64,000 bases of DNA from Salticus scenicus (lineage: Eukaryota; Arthropoda; Arachnida; Araneae; Salticidae). The stretch spans positions 268,037,830 through 268,101,829 of the forward strand of contig OZ005648.1 of NCBI GenBank assembly GCA_963930645.1. Direction: 5' to 3'. Below the pieces are notes generated by a model. It had not been told where the DNA came from and searched no databases. It worked only from the letters and a program-made list of their open reading frames with translations. Positions within the stretch are counted from its first letter, which is position 1, and each line of letters begins with the position of its first letter. Of the stretch, positions 11,303-22,616 are shown one piece after another. The translations under genes and the position numbers were made by a program.

Positions 11303-12523
11303 TCAAGATTTCATATTTACAAAAATTTTACTATTAAATCTTGCTAAGTCATTTCCGGTGAGAGCCTTGGTAAAAGGATCGGCACAATTAAGTTTACTTT
11401 GAATATATTTTAGCTCAAAAATTTCGTCAAATAGCCACTCTCTTATAAAAAATAATTTAACATGTATATGTTTTGATCTACCATTTTCTATAGGGGACTT
11501 TGAAAAATCAATGGCAGCCTGATTGTCGGCTAAGAGTATGGGTAAATTATGTTGACTGGGAATTAAGTTAAACTTTATACAGTCCTCCAATGTGTGATCA
11601 AACCAAACAAGCTCCTTTACGCATTCACACATTGCGATAAATTCGCTCTCCATGGTGGAGAGACTTACTCCTCTTTCCTTAAAGGTACGCCAAGATATAG
11701 GACTATTGTCTAAGAAAACTATTTGGCCTCCTAAAGAAACAAAGTCATCCCGATTATTAGCAAAATCTGCATCAGAATGTGCAGTCAATCTAGGATTTTT
11801 ACATGAAAGATTCAATTTATAATTGCGGGTACACGAAACATACCCCAATAACTTTAATAAACCATTCCAATGAATTATTCCTGGGTTACTTTGAAATTGA
11901 CTAAAAATGTTGGTTGCATATGTGATGTCTGGCCTAGTTCTACTAGAAATGAAGGATAAGCATCCAAGAAGATTACGATAAGGAAACTTCGACGCCTCAT
12001 CAACTTCATCCTGAGTAGTGGGACAATCCTTTTTAGAGTACTTGCAATCTTTAACAATAGGGAGTGAGGAGAACGGAATTTTAAAGCTTTGAAATCTATT
12101 ACATACATCCTCAATATAGAGTTCTTGAGACAACTGAACATTGTTATCATCATATTGAAACTCATCCCCCAATAACTTCTTAGTTTTACCCAGTACTTTC
12201 AAGTCAAATTTTGTTTCTAAGGAACTGATAATTTTATTGATTTGATCTTTAGTCTTTCCAAAAATAACTATATCATCGACGTATACCAACAAAACCAAGT
12301 AATCTTCAAAAAAATAGGAGCAATTGCACCAGTTAAATTTTTTAAACCCGAGATTAAGCAAAACTTTATTTAATTCATAGTACCACAATCTGCCACTCTG
12401 ATGAAGTCCATAAAGTGCCCGATCCAATTTACATACTAGTTTTTCATTTCCCTCAACAATAAAACGTGGTTGAGACATATATATGTCTTCATGCAAAGGA
12501 GCATATAAATATGCACTCTTCAC
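11303..12523 (-). pseudogene. Copia pol C-terminus, left unit: RT and RNase H
   Basis: 406-residue open frame with no ATG; it opens at a GTG within the continuing RT. Motif A (DVKSAYL) straddles the start. The catalytic YVDD box lies at about residues 81-84. A Copia-type RNase H follows with SDADFA (about 250-255), SLSTMESEF (about 288-295) and ADNQAA (about 332-337), then a C-terminal NCADPFTKAL block typical of the family. Upstream, in 12524-12876, the RT N-terminus is readable in two frames. The first part is in frame with the integrase ORF after a TGA. The second part follows a one-base shift near 12670-12690. The catalytic residues are intact, but this frame cannot be translated from ORF1 without bypassing both breaks. 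Confidence 0.9.
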
Positions 12524-12876
12524 ATCACATTGTACATTTTCCCAATTAAAACAAGAGACAAGTAACGAAAAGAAAAAACGTATGATAGAAAAGTTAATTA
12601 CTGGTGAGAAAGTCTCATCATAAGTTTCACCTTTAACCTGGTTGAAACCCTGAGCAACTAGCCTCGCTTTAAAGCGTGTATCTTTCCTTGCTCATCCTTT
12701 TTAACAGTAAAAACCCACCGATTTCCAAGAACCGACTTATTTTGGGGTAAGTCTACCAGATGCCAAACTTTCCTATCTGCCATATTTTTCATTTCCTCTT
12801 CCATCGCCTCCTGCCATTTTGAGACTTGTTTTGATTTTATTGCTTGCTTATAAGTTTTGGGAATAATTATATCTAG

Positions 12877-15486
12877 TCATGTAGAGGCAGATTCAGAAGA
12901 TTTACTTGTTAAATTAGATGCTGGGGAACTTTCAACCAAATTAGAAAAGTCCTGATTAACAATACCTTCAAAAGTATTTTTACCCGAAAAATCAAACAAA
13001 GATGGATCATATTTAATTTTATTTTTACTGCAATATGTCTTTACTTCATTAATAGATCTTAACCGAGTATTGGTACCTTCAGGATAGTAATAAATGTCAA
13101 TTCTATTACCCATTTTCCTGGGAACAGGGAATCTCCGCCAGACAACCTCTTTCTCAGGTACGGTTGGAGCCGTGTCGGTTTCATCCTCCTCATCGGACGG
13201 TAGAGGTCTGTAGTCCAAGGTAACTTCCATAGGGTCAGGAAAAACTGGTCCACCTGGATCTCCAGTAATCATCACGTCCAATGGAGGGCCCATCACTGCT
13301 CCACTGTGCTTCTTGTATAGGAAGTCTGTAAAACTTAAATTAACAGTTTCAATGATTTTATCATCCTGTTCAACCCAAACTCTAAAACCTTTGGTCTTTA
13401 ATGCATAACCTAAAATGACCCCTCTTTTAGATCTAGAATCAAATTTATTCAACCTTTTTTGTTTTGGGACACCAACATAACATACTAAGCCAAAAGGCTT
13501 GAAATGTCGGACAGAAGGTTTGTTACCAGTGTATAGTTGAAAAGGTGTTTTATTTTGACCGCGGTGTACAACCCTATTCCACACGTAGCAAAAATACAAA
13601 GCAGCTTCGGGCCAAAACTTAAAAGGGAGACCACTATCGGACAACATGGCACGCATACAATTTAATGCCGTTTGGTTTAATCGTTCACATACCCCATTCT
13701 GCTCAGGCGTAAAGGTATTCGTGAACTCATGCTTAATACCATTTTTACTACAATAATCGTTGAAAAGTTCATTTTTAAACTCCGTGCCATTATCTGTCCG
13801 TATAGCCTTCACCATTTTACTTAAAAACCTTTCAGCCCTAGCAACATGTTTTTCGAAAATATCAAAAACTTGTGTTTTTTCCTTTAATGGATATATAGCA
13901 GTCCTTTTTGAAAAACCATCAATTATGGATAGGAAGTACCGCTCGCCATTTTTCCCAGTTATTGTTGTTGGACCCCATACATCCATAAAAATTTTCTCTA
14001 ATGGCTCAGTTAAACCTGATTCATTGAGTGGCTTAAAAGAAACTCGTTTTTGTTTACTTAATTTACATGGCTCACAGCTAATATTTTTATGTTTTAACTT
14101 AGGAAGACCTTTAACACCATTATTTTGGCTAGTGCTCACAATTAAATCTGGACTAATATGTCCGAAACGTGAGTGCCAGAATTCAATATTTTTCACATTT
14201 TTATCTTTACTCACACTAGACAAAATTGGCTTTTCTTCCTTAGTTATGTTACAATCAATCAGCCCCCCATTATTTTTGAAAACTTTGGGGTAAGTATGAT
14301 AAATGCCGTCCTTTAACTTAGCTGTGAACAAAAATTTCCTATCTTTACCAAACACCGAAATTTTACCCCTCCCACCGGAAAAACTAGCACCGTTCATATC
14401 CATTTTAGGACCTGAGATCAAATTCTTCCTCAATTTGGAGGAGTATAAAACATCATCAAAAATACATTCACAATTATTAAAGGAAAGTTTAACAGAACCT
14501 TTTCCCTCTATGGGAAAACTGACATCATCCACCGCGACTACAAGGTTTTCACCCTCTAAAGGAGTATAATTTAGAAACAGCTCCCTATCTTTACTAAAAT
14601 GATGAGATGCTGCCGTATCGAACGCCCAGCAGCTATCATCATCATCATTAAAACTGCTGTAATGCAACTGAGCTAAATAGTGGAAAGATTGAGGGGACTT
14701 TTTAAGTTTACCTTTGTCGCGGGGAACAGTGTCATTTACATTCTTACCCTCAAGATTCAATTTAACACGGCAGTCCTTTTTAACATGACCCGGACGATTA
14801 CATCTAAAACAGGTCATAGTTCTTTTTGAAGGAAACTTTTTACTCTTGTACTGCACGTTTTGTACTTCCAAGGCAAGCTCAGTCCTTCTATCATCTGCCC
14901 TCAAGTTCAGCCTTGTTTCCTCAGATATTAACGCTGAAATTATACCCCGGAAATTGAAATCCTTATCTGGCCATCTCAGTATGAATTGCACCATGGACTC
15001 GAACTTATGAGGAAGAAATCTTAAAACTTGAAAACAAATATAATTTTCTGGAACAGGATGTCCTATATCATTCAACTGATCCACTATCTGAGAAAGTCTA
15101 GAAGAATACTGGTTAATTGTTTCACCCTGATTTATTACACACTGACATAATTTTGAGTACAGCTGCATATGCCTGGCCCTGGAGTCTGATATAAAAGTAT
15201 CTTTTAACAATTTCCATGCCTCAACTGGGCAAACACAATCATTTATAATATTTCTATACTCTGGGGAAATATGCAAATATAAAGTAGCTAGTGCTGTACG
15301 AGAACGACTTTTAAATGACTCAACATCTCTTACTGTTACATTATCTCCTAACACAGGCAATTTTTCAGTACCATTTACTATATCCCAACCGTTTTTATCC
15401 AAAAGGATAAACTTTACATCCTTAACCCATGTTGCATAATTATCTGCATTAAGTTTTTCAATAGCAGGCAATATATTAACCGCCAT
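12877..15486 (-). CDS. Copia gag-protease-integrase ORF, left unit (869 aa)
   Basis: Starts at ATG 15486, about 140 bp downstream of LTR 2. Order: Copia-type gag with KLNADNYATW (residues 11-20); CCHC zinc knuckle C226-x2-C229-x4-H234-x4-C239; protease active site near D290, where the usual DSGA box reads DTAAS; integrase zinc-binding H438/H443/C471/C474; integrase core D502, D565 and E601, with 35 residues between the last two as in D,D35E. It stops at TGA (12877-12879) just after integrase. The same frame continues past this TGA for about 65 codons into the start of RT, so the stop looks like a nonsense mutation or a readthrough site rather than a natural end. The right unit differs by one Asp codon in a GAT run. 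Confidence 0.92.
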   Translation of the reverse strand: MAVNILPAIEKLNADNYATWVKDVKFILLDKNGWDIVNGTEKLPVLGDNVTVRDVESFKSRSRTALATLYLHISPEYRNIINDCVCPVEAWKLLKDTFISDSRARHMQLYSKLCQCVINQGETINQYSSRLSQIVDQLNDIGHPVPENYICFQVLRFLPHKFESMVQFILRWPDKDFNFRGIISALISEETRLNLRADDRRTELALEVQNVQYKSKKFPSKRTMTCFRCNRPGHVKKDCRVKLNLEGKNVNDTVPRDKGKLKKSPQSFHYLAQLHYSSFNDDDDSCWAFDTAASHHFSKDRELFLNYTPLEGENLVVAVDDVSFPIEGKGSVKLSFNNCECIFDDVLYSSKLRKNLISGPKMDMNGASFSGGRGKISVFGKDRKFLFTAKLKDGIYHTYPKVFKNNGGLIDCNITKEEKPILSSVSKDKNVKNIEFWHSRFGHISPDLIVSTSQNNGVKGLPKLKHKNISCEPCKLSKQKRVSFKPLNESGLTEPLEKIFMDVWGPTTITGKNGERYFLSIIDGFSKRTAIYPLKEKTQVFDIFEKHVARAERFLSKMVKAIRTDNGTEFKNELFNDYCSKNGIKHEFTNTFTPEQNGVCERLNQTALNCMRAMLSDSGLPFKFWPEAALYFCYVWNRVVHRGQNKTPFQLYTGNKPSVRHFKPFGLVCYVGVPKQKRLNKFDSRSKRGVILGYALKTKGFRVWVEQDDKIIETVNLSFTDFLYKKHSGAVMGPPLDVMITGDPGGPVFPDPMEVTLDYRPLPSDEEDETDTAPTVPEKEVVWRRFPVPRKMGNRIDIYYYPEGTNTRLRSINEVKTYCSKNKIKYDPSLFDFSGKNTFEGIVNQDFSNLVESSPASNLTSKSSESAST

Positions 15487-15614
15487 TTTGAAAAAACGAT
15501 CTTACTTTGCTAAATTCAAATAAAATTCAAACAGAAAAAGGGTTACAAACAAAAAGGCTGGTAGGAAAAAAATCAAAGTTAAAACTAATATAAACTTTGT
15601 TTACACAATACCAT

Positions 15615-15627
15615 GCCCATAACCCAA
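15615..15627 (-). other. Copia primer-binding site (initiator tRNA-Met, internal), left unit
   Basis: On the - strand, directly after LTR 2, the sequence is TTGGGTTATGGGCATGG. TGGGTTATGGGC is complementary to the anticodon region of animal initiator tRNA-Met (GCCCAUAACCCA), not its 3' end. This is the half-tRNA priming arrangement known for Drosophila copia. The same site is present in the right unit at 21531-21543. Confidence 0.75.
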
Positions 15628-16701
15628 TGTTGGAAAAATTTAAATTCCATTTTAAATTTTTAGTAGCAGATATATTAATTGCATAAGTGGAAGCCAGATT
15701 TTTGTTGTTTTAAAAATTACTGTTTGATTAAAATGATTTAGCAATTAAAACAGAATCATATCTTAACAACAAACAAATTTATTTGAACTCAAAACGTAAC
15801 AAAAGGTTAGAGTTTAGATAATATACAACATGATAATAAAGGACTTAACATTAAAAATATATATGCATTGCTAGGCAACTTAAATGAACAAAAGACATCT
15901 TTAAACTTAAAGAAAATGATGTTTTAAATGTCAATTTGAAACATATCGTTCTAACACTAGCACTAATTCAAAATAACTTTAAACAATACTTAATCAGATT
16001 AACTCCAGGAAACCAGGGCAGCAAAAAATTGAAAAACATCTTTTACAAAACTACATATTAATTCACGACCAGCGTGAAAAAGAAATGAAATCGCCAACTC
16101 GGCGTTTCAAAATAAAAAAACTGCTTTAACAGCACTAAACCATCTCTAAAGAGATGCAAGAGGCAAGAGAGAGAGAACAAACGTTCACTATAGCTTTTAT
16201 ACTGATCAAAAGATACTACCTACGGCAGACAGGAAACGTCATAACAAATCAGCGTCTACCACGATAGTCTAAACACGGGAAAGCCCGATGATTGACAGTG
16301 ACGTCAAACGCATCGGACAATGACCTACTTCCGGCAGACATACGGAAGTAGCGATAAGCAAAAACACTCCCGGTCGAAAAGCTGGAGGAACGTAAACAAA
16401 CGATGTCTCTATATTTATTAGTGCTAGTAGAAAGTTTTAATGACTTAAAGATAAATTGTGAAACTAACCAGCTGTTCAAGTAAACAAGCTGGAAAACTGT
16501 AAGTAAAGATTAGATAAATTAATTTATAACTATATTTAAGTAAACAATTAATGAAATTCTAAACGTTCATTTATAATAATTAGCAAAGTTAAAGGCTATT
16601 TAACACAGCAAGTTTTTTTTTAAAAAAATAAAAATAAGTTAAAGAAAAAGTGATTAAACTTAAAATTTTGAAACAGCATGGAAAAAAAAAATATCCTAAC
16701 A
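15628..16701 (-). repeat. Copia LTR 2 (shared middle LTR)
   Basis: 1074 bp, shared as the 5' LTR of the left unit and the 3' LTR of the right unit. Private differences include CACTATAGC (others CACTACAGC) near 16190, TAGTCTAAAC (others TAGTCAAAAC) near 16267 and GCTGGAGG (others GCCGGAGG) near 16381. These show it is not a simple copy-paste of LTR 1 or LTR 3. Confidence 0.93.
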
Positions 16702-16714
16702 GTGCCCCCCACCA
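16702..16714 (-). other. Copia polypurine tract, right unit
   Basis: The - strand GGTGGGGGGCAC abuts LTR 2, identical to the tract next to LTR 1. Confidence 0.75.
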
Positions 16715-17221
16715 TGATGTTTCGAAAAAAAAAAACCCATATATACATATATAGTTGCCAAACAATTTACAAAAAAAAATTTCTTCAAGTATATACAACA
16801 ATGTAGTTTTCATAAGTCTTGACAATTTTAAATCTTCAAGCAAGGCCTGAGGAACTCCAAAACAAGCAGATGTCAGGGCGTCTAAAAGACATTCAGAAAT
16901 AGTCCAGCAAAACCATTTTCAGAGATCAACAATATCACGTATTCAGTACAAGTAACAACTGGAAAAATTGAATGACAATGATTATTATACAGATATACAA
17001 GACATGCATTTTCCCACTCTCATTGTGAAAACTATAACATAATATAATACATAATAATCAATACACGTATAACATACACGTAAGTACATTCTCGCAGGCC
17101 TGCTAACACTCATACCAAATTATAAGAAACTTTTTTTAAACTATGTTTAACATTACAAAGACAATGAAAGCTAGAAAACACCCCAAGTATATAAAGGAAA
17201 CATATTCCAAAAAAAATTAAT

Positions 17222-18442
17222 TCAAGATTTCATATTTACAAAAATTTTACTATTAAATCTTGCTAAGTCATTTCCGGTGAGAGCCTTGGTAAAAGGATCG
17301 GCACAATTAAGTTTACTTTGAATATATTTTAGCTCAAAAATTTCGTCAAATAGCCACTCTCTTATAAAAAATAATTTAACATTTATATGTTTTGATCTAC
17401 CATTTTCTATAGGGGACTTTGAAAAATCAATGGCAGCCTGATTGTCGGCTAAGAGTATGGGTAAATTATGTTGACTGGGAATTAAGTTAAACTTTATACA
17501 GTCCTCCAATGTGTGATCAAACCAAACAAGCTCCTTTACGCATTCACACATTGCGATAAATTCGCTCTCCATGGTGGAGAGACTTACTCCTCTTTCCTTA
17601 AAGGTACGCCAAGATATAGGACTATTGTCTAAGAAAACTATTTGGCCTCCTAAAGAAACAAAGTCATCCCGATTATTAGCAAAATCTGCATCAGAATGTG
17701 CAGTCAATCTAGGATTTTTACATGAAAGATTCAATTTATAATTGCGGGTACACGAAACATACCCCAATAACTTTAATAAACCATTCCAATGAATTATTCC
17801 TGGGTTACTTTGAAATTGACTAAAAATGTTGGTTGCATATGTGATGTCTGGCCTAGTTCTACTAGAAATGAAGGATAAGCATCCAAGAAGATTACGATAA
17901 GGGAACTTCGACGCCTCATCAACTTCATCCTGAGTAGTGGGACAATCCTTTTTAGAGTACTTGCAATCTTTAACAATAGGGAGTGAGGAGAACGGAATTT
18001 TAAAGCTTTGAAATCTATTACATACATCCTCAATATAGAGTTCTTGAGACAACTGAACATTGTTATCATCATATTGAAACTCATCCCCCAATAACTTCTT
18101 AGTTTTACCCAGTACTTTCAAGTCAAATTTTGTTTCTAAGGAACTGATAATTTTATTGATTTGATCTTTAGTCTTTCCAAAAATAACTATATCATCGACG
18201 TATACCAACAAAACCAAGTAATCTTCAAAAAAATAGGAGCAATTGCACCAGTTAAATTTTTTAAACCCGAGATTAAGCAAAACTTTATTTAATTCATAGT
18301 ACCACAATCTGCCACTCTGATGAAGTCCATAAAGTGCCCGATCCAATTTACATACTAGTTTTTCATTTCCCTCAACAATAAAACATGGTTGAGACATATA
18401 TATGTCTTCATGCAAAGGAGCATATAAATATGCACTCTTCAC
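17222..18442 (-). pseudogene. Copia pol C-terminus, right unit: RT and RNase H
   Basis: Same length and domain content as 11303-12523: YVDD box, then RNase H with SDADFA, MESEF and ADNQAA. Visible residue changes are Arg to Cys in the SQPRFIV block and His to Asn in the SKHIHV block, where the second His of a conserved region is altered. It has the same GTG opening and the same two upstream breaks (TGA at 18796-18798, frame change near 18590-18610). It is translatable only if both breaks are bypassed. Confidence 0.9.
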
Positions 18443-18795
18443 ATCACATTGTACATTTTCCCAATTAAAACAAGAGACAAGTAACGAAAAGAAAAAACGT
18501 ATGATAGAAAAGTTAATTACTGGTGAGAAAGTCTCATCATAAGTTTCACCTTTAACCTGGTTGAAACCCTGAGCAACTAGCCTCGCTTTAAAGCGTGTAT
18601 CTTTCCTTGCTCATCCTTTTTAACAGTAAAAACCCACCGATTTCCAAGAACCGACTTATTTTGGGGTAAGTCTACCAGATGCCAAACTTTCCTATCTGCC
18701 ATATTTTTCATTTCCTCTTCCATCGCCTCCTGCCATTTTGAGACTTGTTTTGATTTTATTGCTTGCTTATAAGTTTTGGGAATAATTATATCTAG

Positions 18796-21402
18796 TCATG
18801 TAGAGGCAGATTCAGAAGATTTACTTGTTAAATTAGATGCTGGGGAACTTTCAACCAAATTAGAAAAGTCCTGATTAACAATACCTTCAAAAGTATTTTT
18901 ACCCGAAAAATCAAACAAAGATGGATCATATTTAATTTTATTTTTACTGCAATATGTCTTTACTTCATTAATAGATCTTAACCGAGTATTGGTACCTTCA
19001 GGATAGTAATAAATGTCAATTCTATTACCCATTTTCCTGGGAACAGGGAATCTCCGCCAGACAACCTCTTTCTCAGGTACGGTTGGAGCCGTGTCGGTTT
19101 CATCCTCCTCATCGGACGGTAGAGGTCTGTAGTCCAAGGTAACTTCCATAGGGTCAGGAAAAACTGGTCCACCTGGATCTCCAGTAATCATCACGTCCAA
19201 TGGAGGGCCCATCACTGCTCCACTGTGCTTCTTGTATAGGAAGTCTGTAAAACTTAAATTAACAGTTTCAATGATTTTATCATCCTGTTCAACCCAAACT
19301 CTAAAACCTTTGGTCTTTAATGCATAACCTAAAATGACCCCTCTTTTAGATCTAGAATCAAATTTATTCAACCTTTTTTGTTTTGGGACACCAACATAAC
19401 ATACTAAGCCAAAAGGCTTGAAATGTCGGACAGAAGGTTTGTTACCAGTGTATAGTTGAAAAGGTGTTTTATTTTGACCGCGGTGTACAACCCTATTCCA
19501 CACGTAGCAAAAATACAAAGCAGCTTCGGGCCAAAACTTAAAAGGGAGACCACTATCGGACAACATGGCACGCATACAATTTAATGCCGTTTGGTTTAAT
19601 CGTTCACATACCCCATTCTGCTCAGGCGTAAAGGTATTCGTGAACTCATGCTTAATACCATTTTTACTACAATAATCGTTGAAAAGTTCATTTTTAAACT
19701 CCGTGCCATTATCTGTCCGTATAGCCTTCACCATTTTACTTAAAAACCTTTCAGCCCTAGCAACATGTTTTTCGAAAATATCAAAAACTTGTGTTTTTTC
19801 CTTTAATGGATATATAGCAGTCCTTTTTGAAAAACCATCAATTATGGATAGGAAGTACCGCTCGCCATTTTTCCCAGTTATTGTTGTTGGACCCCATACA
19901 TCCATAAAAATTTTCTCTAATGGCTCAGTTAAACCTGATTCATTGAGTGGCTTAAAAGAAACTCGTTTTTGTTTACTTAATTTACATGGCTCACAGCTAA
20001 TATTTTTATGTTTTAACTTAGGAAGACCTTTAACACCATTATTTTGGCTAGTGCTCACAATTAAATCTGGACTAATATGTCCGAAACGTGAGTGCCAGAA
20101 TTCAATATTTTTCACATTTTTATCTTTACTCACACTAGACAAAATTGGCTTTTCTTCCTTAGTTATGTTACAATCAATCAGCCCCCCATTATTTTTGAAA
20201 ACTTTGGGGTAAGTATGATAAATGCCGTCCTTTAACTTAGCTGTGAACAAAAATTTCCTATCTTTACCAAACACCGAAATTTTACCCCTCCCACCGGAAA
20301 AACTAGCACCGTTCATATCCATTTTAGGACCTGAGATCAAATTCTTCCTCAATTTGGAGGAGTATAAAACATCATCAAAAATACATTCACAATTATTAAA
20401 GGAAAGTTTAACAGAACCTTTTCCCTCTATGGGAAAACTGACATCATCCACCGCGACTACAAGGTTTTCACCCTCTAAAGGAGTATAATTTAGAAACAGC
20501 TCCCTATCTTTACTAAAATGATGAGATGCTGCCGTATCGAACGCCCAGCAGCTATCATCATCATTAAAACTGCTGTAATGCAACTGAGCTAAATAGTGGA
20601 AAGATTGAGGGGACTTTTTAAGTTTACCTTTGTCGCGGGGAACAGTGTCATTTACATTCTTACCCTCAAGATTCAATTTAACACGGCAGTCCTTTTTAAC
20701 ATGACCCGGACGATTACATCTAAAACAGGTCATAGTTCTTTTTGAAGGAAACTTTTTACTCTTGTACTGCACGTTTTGTACTTCCAAGGCAAGCTCAGTC
20801 CTTCTATCATCTGCCCTCAAGTTCAGCCTTGTTTCCTCAGATATTAATGCTGAAATTATACCCCGGAAATTGAAATCCTTATCTGGCCATCTCAGTATGA
20901 ATTGCACCATGGACTCGAACTTATGAGGAAGAAATCTTAAAACTTGAAAACAAATATAATTTTCTGGAACAGGATGTCCTATATCATTCAACTGATCCAC
21001 TATCTGAGAAAGTCTAGAAGAATACTGGTTAATTGTTTCACCCTGATTTATTACACACTGACATAATTTTGAGTACAGCTGCATATGCCTGGCCCTGGAG
21101 TCTGATATAAAAGTATCTTTTAACAATTTCCATGCCTCAACTGGGCAAACACAATCATTTATAATATTTCTATACTCTGGGGAAATATGCAAATATAAAG
21201 TAGCTAGTGCTGTACGAGAACGACTTTTAAATGACTCAACATCTCTTACTGTTACATTATCTCCTAACACAGGCAATTTTTCAGTACCATTTACTATATC
21301 CCAACCGTTTTTATCCAAAAGGATAAACTTTACATCCTTAACCCATGTTGCATAATTATCTGCATTAAGTTTTTCAATAGCAGGCAATATATTAACCGCC
21401 AT
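18796..21402 (-). CDS. Copia gag-protease-integrase ORF, right unit (868 aa)
   Basis: ATG at 21402, downstream of LTR 3. It has the same gag, CCHC knuckle, DTAAS protease box and D,D35E integrase as the left unit. It lacks one Asp codon in the GAT run before the protease box. It ends at the homologous TGA. The retained catalytic residues of every domain, and only a few differences between units, indicate recent activity of the lineage. The shared TGA and frameshift mean that either the parent copy was already defective when duplicated or the lineage uses recoding. Confidence 0.92.
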   Translation of the reverse strand: MAVNILPAIEKLNADNYATWVKDVKFILLDKNGWDIVNGTEKLPVLGDNVTVRDVESFKSRSRTALATLYLHISPEYRNIINDCVCPVEAWKLLKDTFISDSRARHMQLYSKLCQCVINQGETINQYSSRLSQIVDQLNDIGHPVPENYICFQVLRFLPHKFESMVQFILRWPDKDFNFRGIISALISEETRLNLRADDRRTELALEVQNVQYKSKKFPSKRTMTCFRCNRPGHVKKDCRVKLNLEGKNVNDTVPRDKGKLKKSPQSFHYLAQLHYSSFNDDDSCWAFDTAASHHFSKDRELFLNYTPLEGENLVVAVDDVSFPIEGKGSVKLSFNNCECIFDDVLYSSKLRKNLISGPKMDMNGASFSGGRGKISVFGKDRKFLFTAKLKDGIYHTYPKVFKNNGGLIDCNITKEEKPILSSVSKDKNVKNIEFWHSRFGHISPDLIVSTSQNNGVKGLPKLKHKNISCEPCKLSKQKRVSFKPLNESGLTEPLEKIFMDVWGPTTITGKNGERYFLSIIDGFSKRTAIYPLKEKTQVFDIFEKHVARAERFLSKMVKAIRTDNGTEFKNELFNDYCSKNGIKHEFTNTFTPEQNGVCERLNQTALNCMRAMLSDSGLPFKFWPEAALYFCYVWNRVVHRGQNKTPFQLYTGNKPSVRHFKPFGLVCYVGVPKQKRLNKFDSRSKRGVILGYALKTKGFRVWVEQDDKIIETVNLSFTDFLYKKHSGAVMGPPLDVMITGDPGGPVFPDPMEVTLDYRPLPSDEEDETDTAPTVPEKEVVWRRFPVPRKMGNRIDIYYYPEGTNTRLRSINEVKTYCSKNKIKYDPSLFDFSGKNTFEGIVNQDFSNLVESSPASNLTSKSSESAST

Positions 21403-21530
21403 TTTGAAAAAACGATCTTACTTTGCTAAATTCAAATAAAATTCAAACAGAAAAAGGGTTACAAACAAAAAGGCTGGTAGGAAAAAAATCAAAGTTAAAA
21501 CTAATATAAACTTTGTTTACACAATACCAT

Positions 21531-21543
21531 GCCCATAACCCAA
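21531..21543 (-). other. Copia primer-binding site, right unit
   Basis: Identical to 15615-15627: TTGGGTTATGGGCATGG on the - strand directly after LTR 3. Confidence 0.75.
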
Positions 21544-22616
21544 TGTTGGAAAAATTTAAATTCCATTTTAAATTTTTAGTAGCAGATATATTAATTGCAT
21601 AAGTGGAAGCCAGATTTTTGTTGTTTTAAAAATTACTGTTTGATTAAAATGATTTAGCAATTAAAACAGAATCATATCTTAACAACAAACAAATTTATTT
21701 GAACTCAAAATGTAACAAAAGGTTAGAGTTTAGATAATATACAACATGATAATAAAGGACTTAACATTTAAAATATATATGCATTGCTAGGCAACTTAAA
21801 TGAACAAAAGACATCTTTAAACTTAAAGAAAATGATGTTTTAAATGTCAATTTGAAACATATCGTTCTAACACTAGCACTAATTCAAAATAACTTTAAAC
21901 AATACTTAATCAGATTAACTCCAGGAAACCAGGGCAGCAAAAAATTGAAAAACATCTTTTACAAAACTACATATTAATTCACGACCAGCGTGAAAAAGAA
22001 ATGAAATCGCCAACTCGGCGTTTCAAAATAAAAAAACTGCTTTAACAGCACTAAACCATCTCTAAAGAGATGCAAGAGGCAAGAGAGAGAGAACAAACGT
22101 TCACTACAGCTTTTATACTGATCAAAAGATACTACCTACGGCAGACAGGAAACGTCATAACAAATCAGCGTCTACCACGATAGTCAAAACACGGGAAAGC
22201 CCGATGATTGACAGTGACGTCAAACGCATCGGACAATGACCTACTTCCGGCAGACATACGGAAGTAGCGATAAGCAAAAACACTCCCGGTCGAAAAGCCG
22301 GAGGAATGTAAACAAACGATGTCTCTATATTTATTAGTGCTAGTAGAAAGTTTTAATGACTTAAAGATAAATTGTGAAACTAACCAGCTGTTCAAGTAAA
22401 CAAGCTGGAAAACTGTAAGTAAAGATTAGATAAATTAATTTATAACTATATTTAAGTAAACAATTAATGAAATTCTAAACGTTCATTTATAATAATTAGC
22501 AAAGTTAAAGGCTATTTAACACAGCAAGTTTTTTTTTTTAAAAATAAAAATAAGTTAAAGAAAAAGTGATTAAACTTAAAATTTTGAAACAGCATGGAAA
22601 AAAAAATATCCTAACA
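21544..22616 (-). repeat. Copia LTR 3 (5' LTR of right unit)
   Basis: 1073 bp, TGTTGG…CTAACA, followed directly by the target duplication CAGCC (22617-22621). Private differences include GGAATGTAAAC (others GGAACGTAAAC) near 22303 and TCAAAATGTAAC (others TCAAAACGTAAC) near 21707. As the 5' LTR it should carry the promoter, but I cannot place a start site by eye. Confidence 0.93.

Larger units (their letters stand above)
9709..22616 (-). mobile_element. Tandem Ty1/Copia retrotransposon dimer (LTR-int-LTR-int-LTR)
   Basis: Three near-identical LTRs of about 1.07 kb (9709-10782, 15628-16701, 21544-22616) alternate with two near-identical internal regions (10783-15627, 16702-21543), all in - orientation. 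The whole block is bounded by a single 5-bp duplication, CAGCC (9704-9708 and 22617-22621), and begins TGTTGG and ends CTAACA. One duplication around two units indicates one original insertion, later expanded by LTR-LTR recombination, or an assembly duplication. Domain order in each unit is gag, protease, integrase, RT, RNase H, which defines Ty1/Copia. Each unit has the same in-frame TGA and the same frameshift inside pol, so neither is a simple intact polyprotein. Confidence 0.95.

Noticed and set aside
13760..14569. Open frames of 177 and 88 codons on the + strand (also at 19679-20488)
   Set aside because: They lie opposite the Copia integrase/protease ORF and repeat in both units because the unit is duplicated. 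The products show no known motif, so they are shadows.
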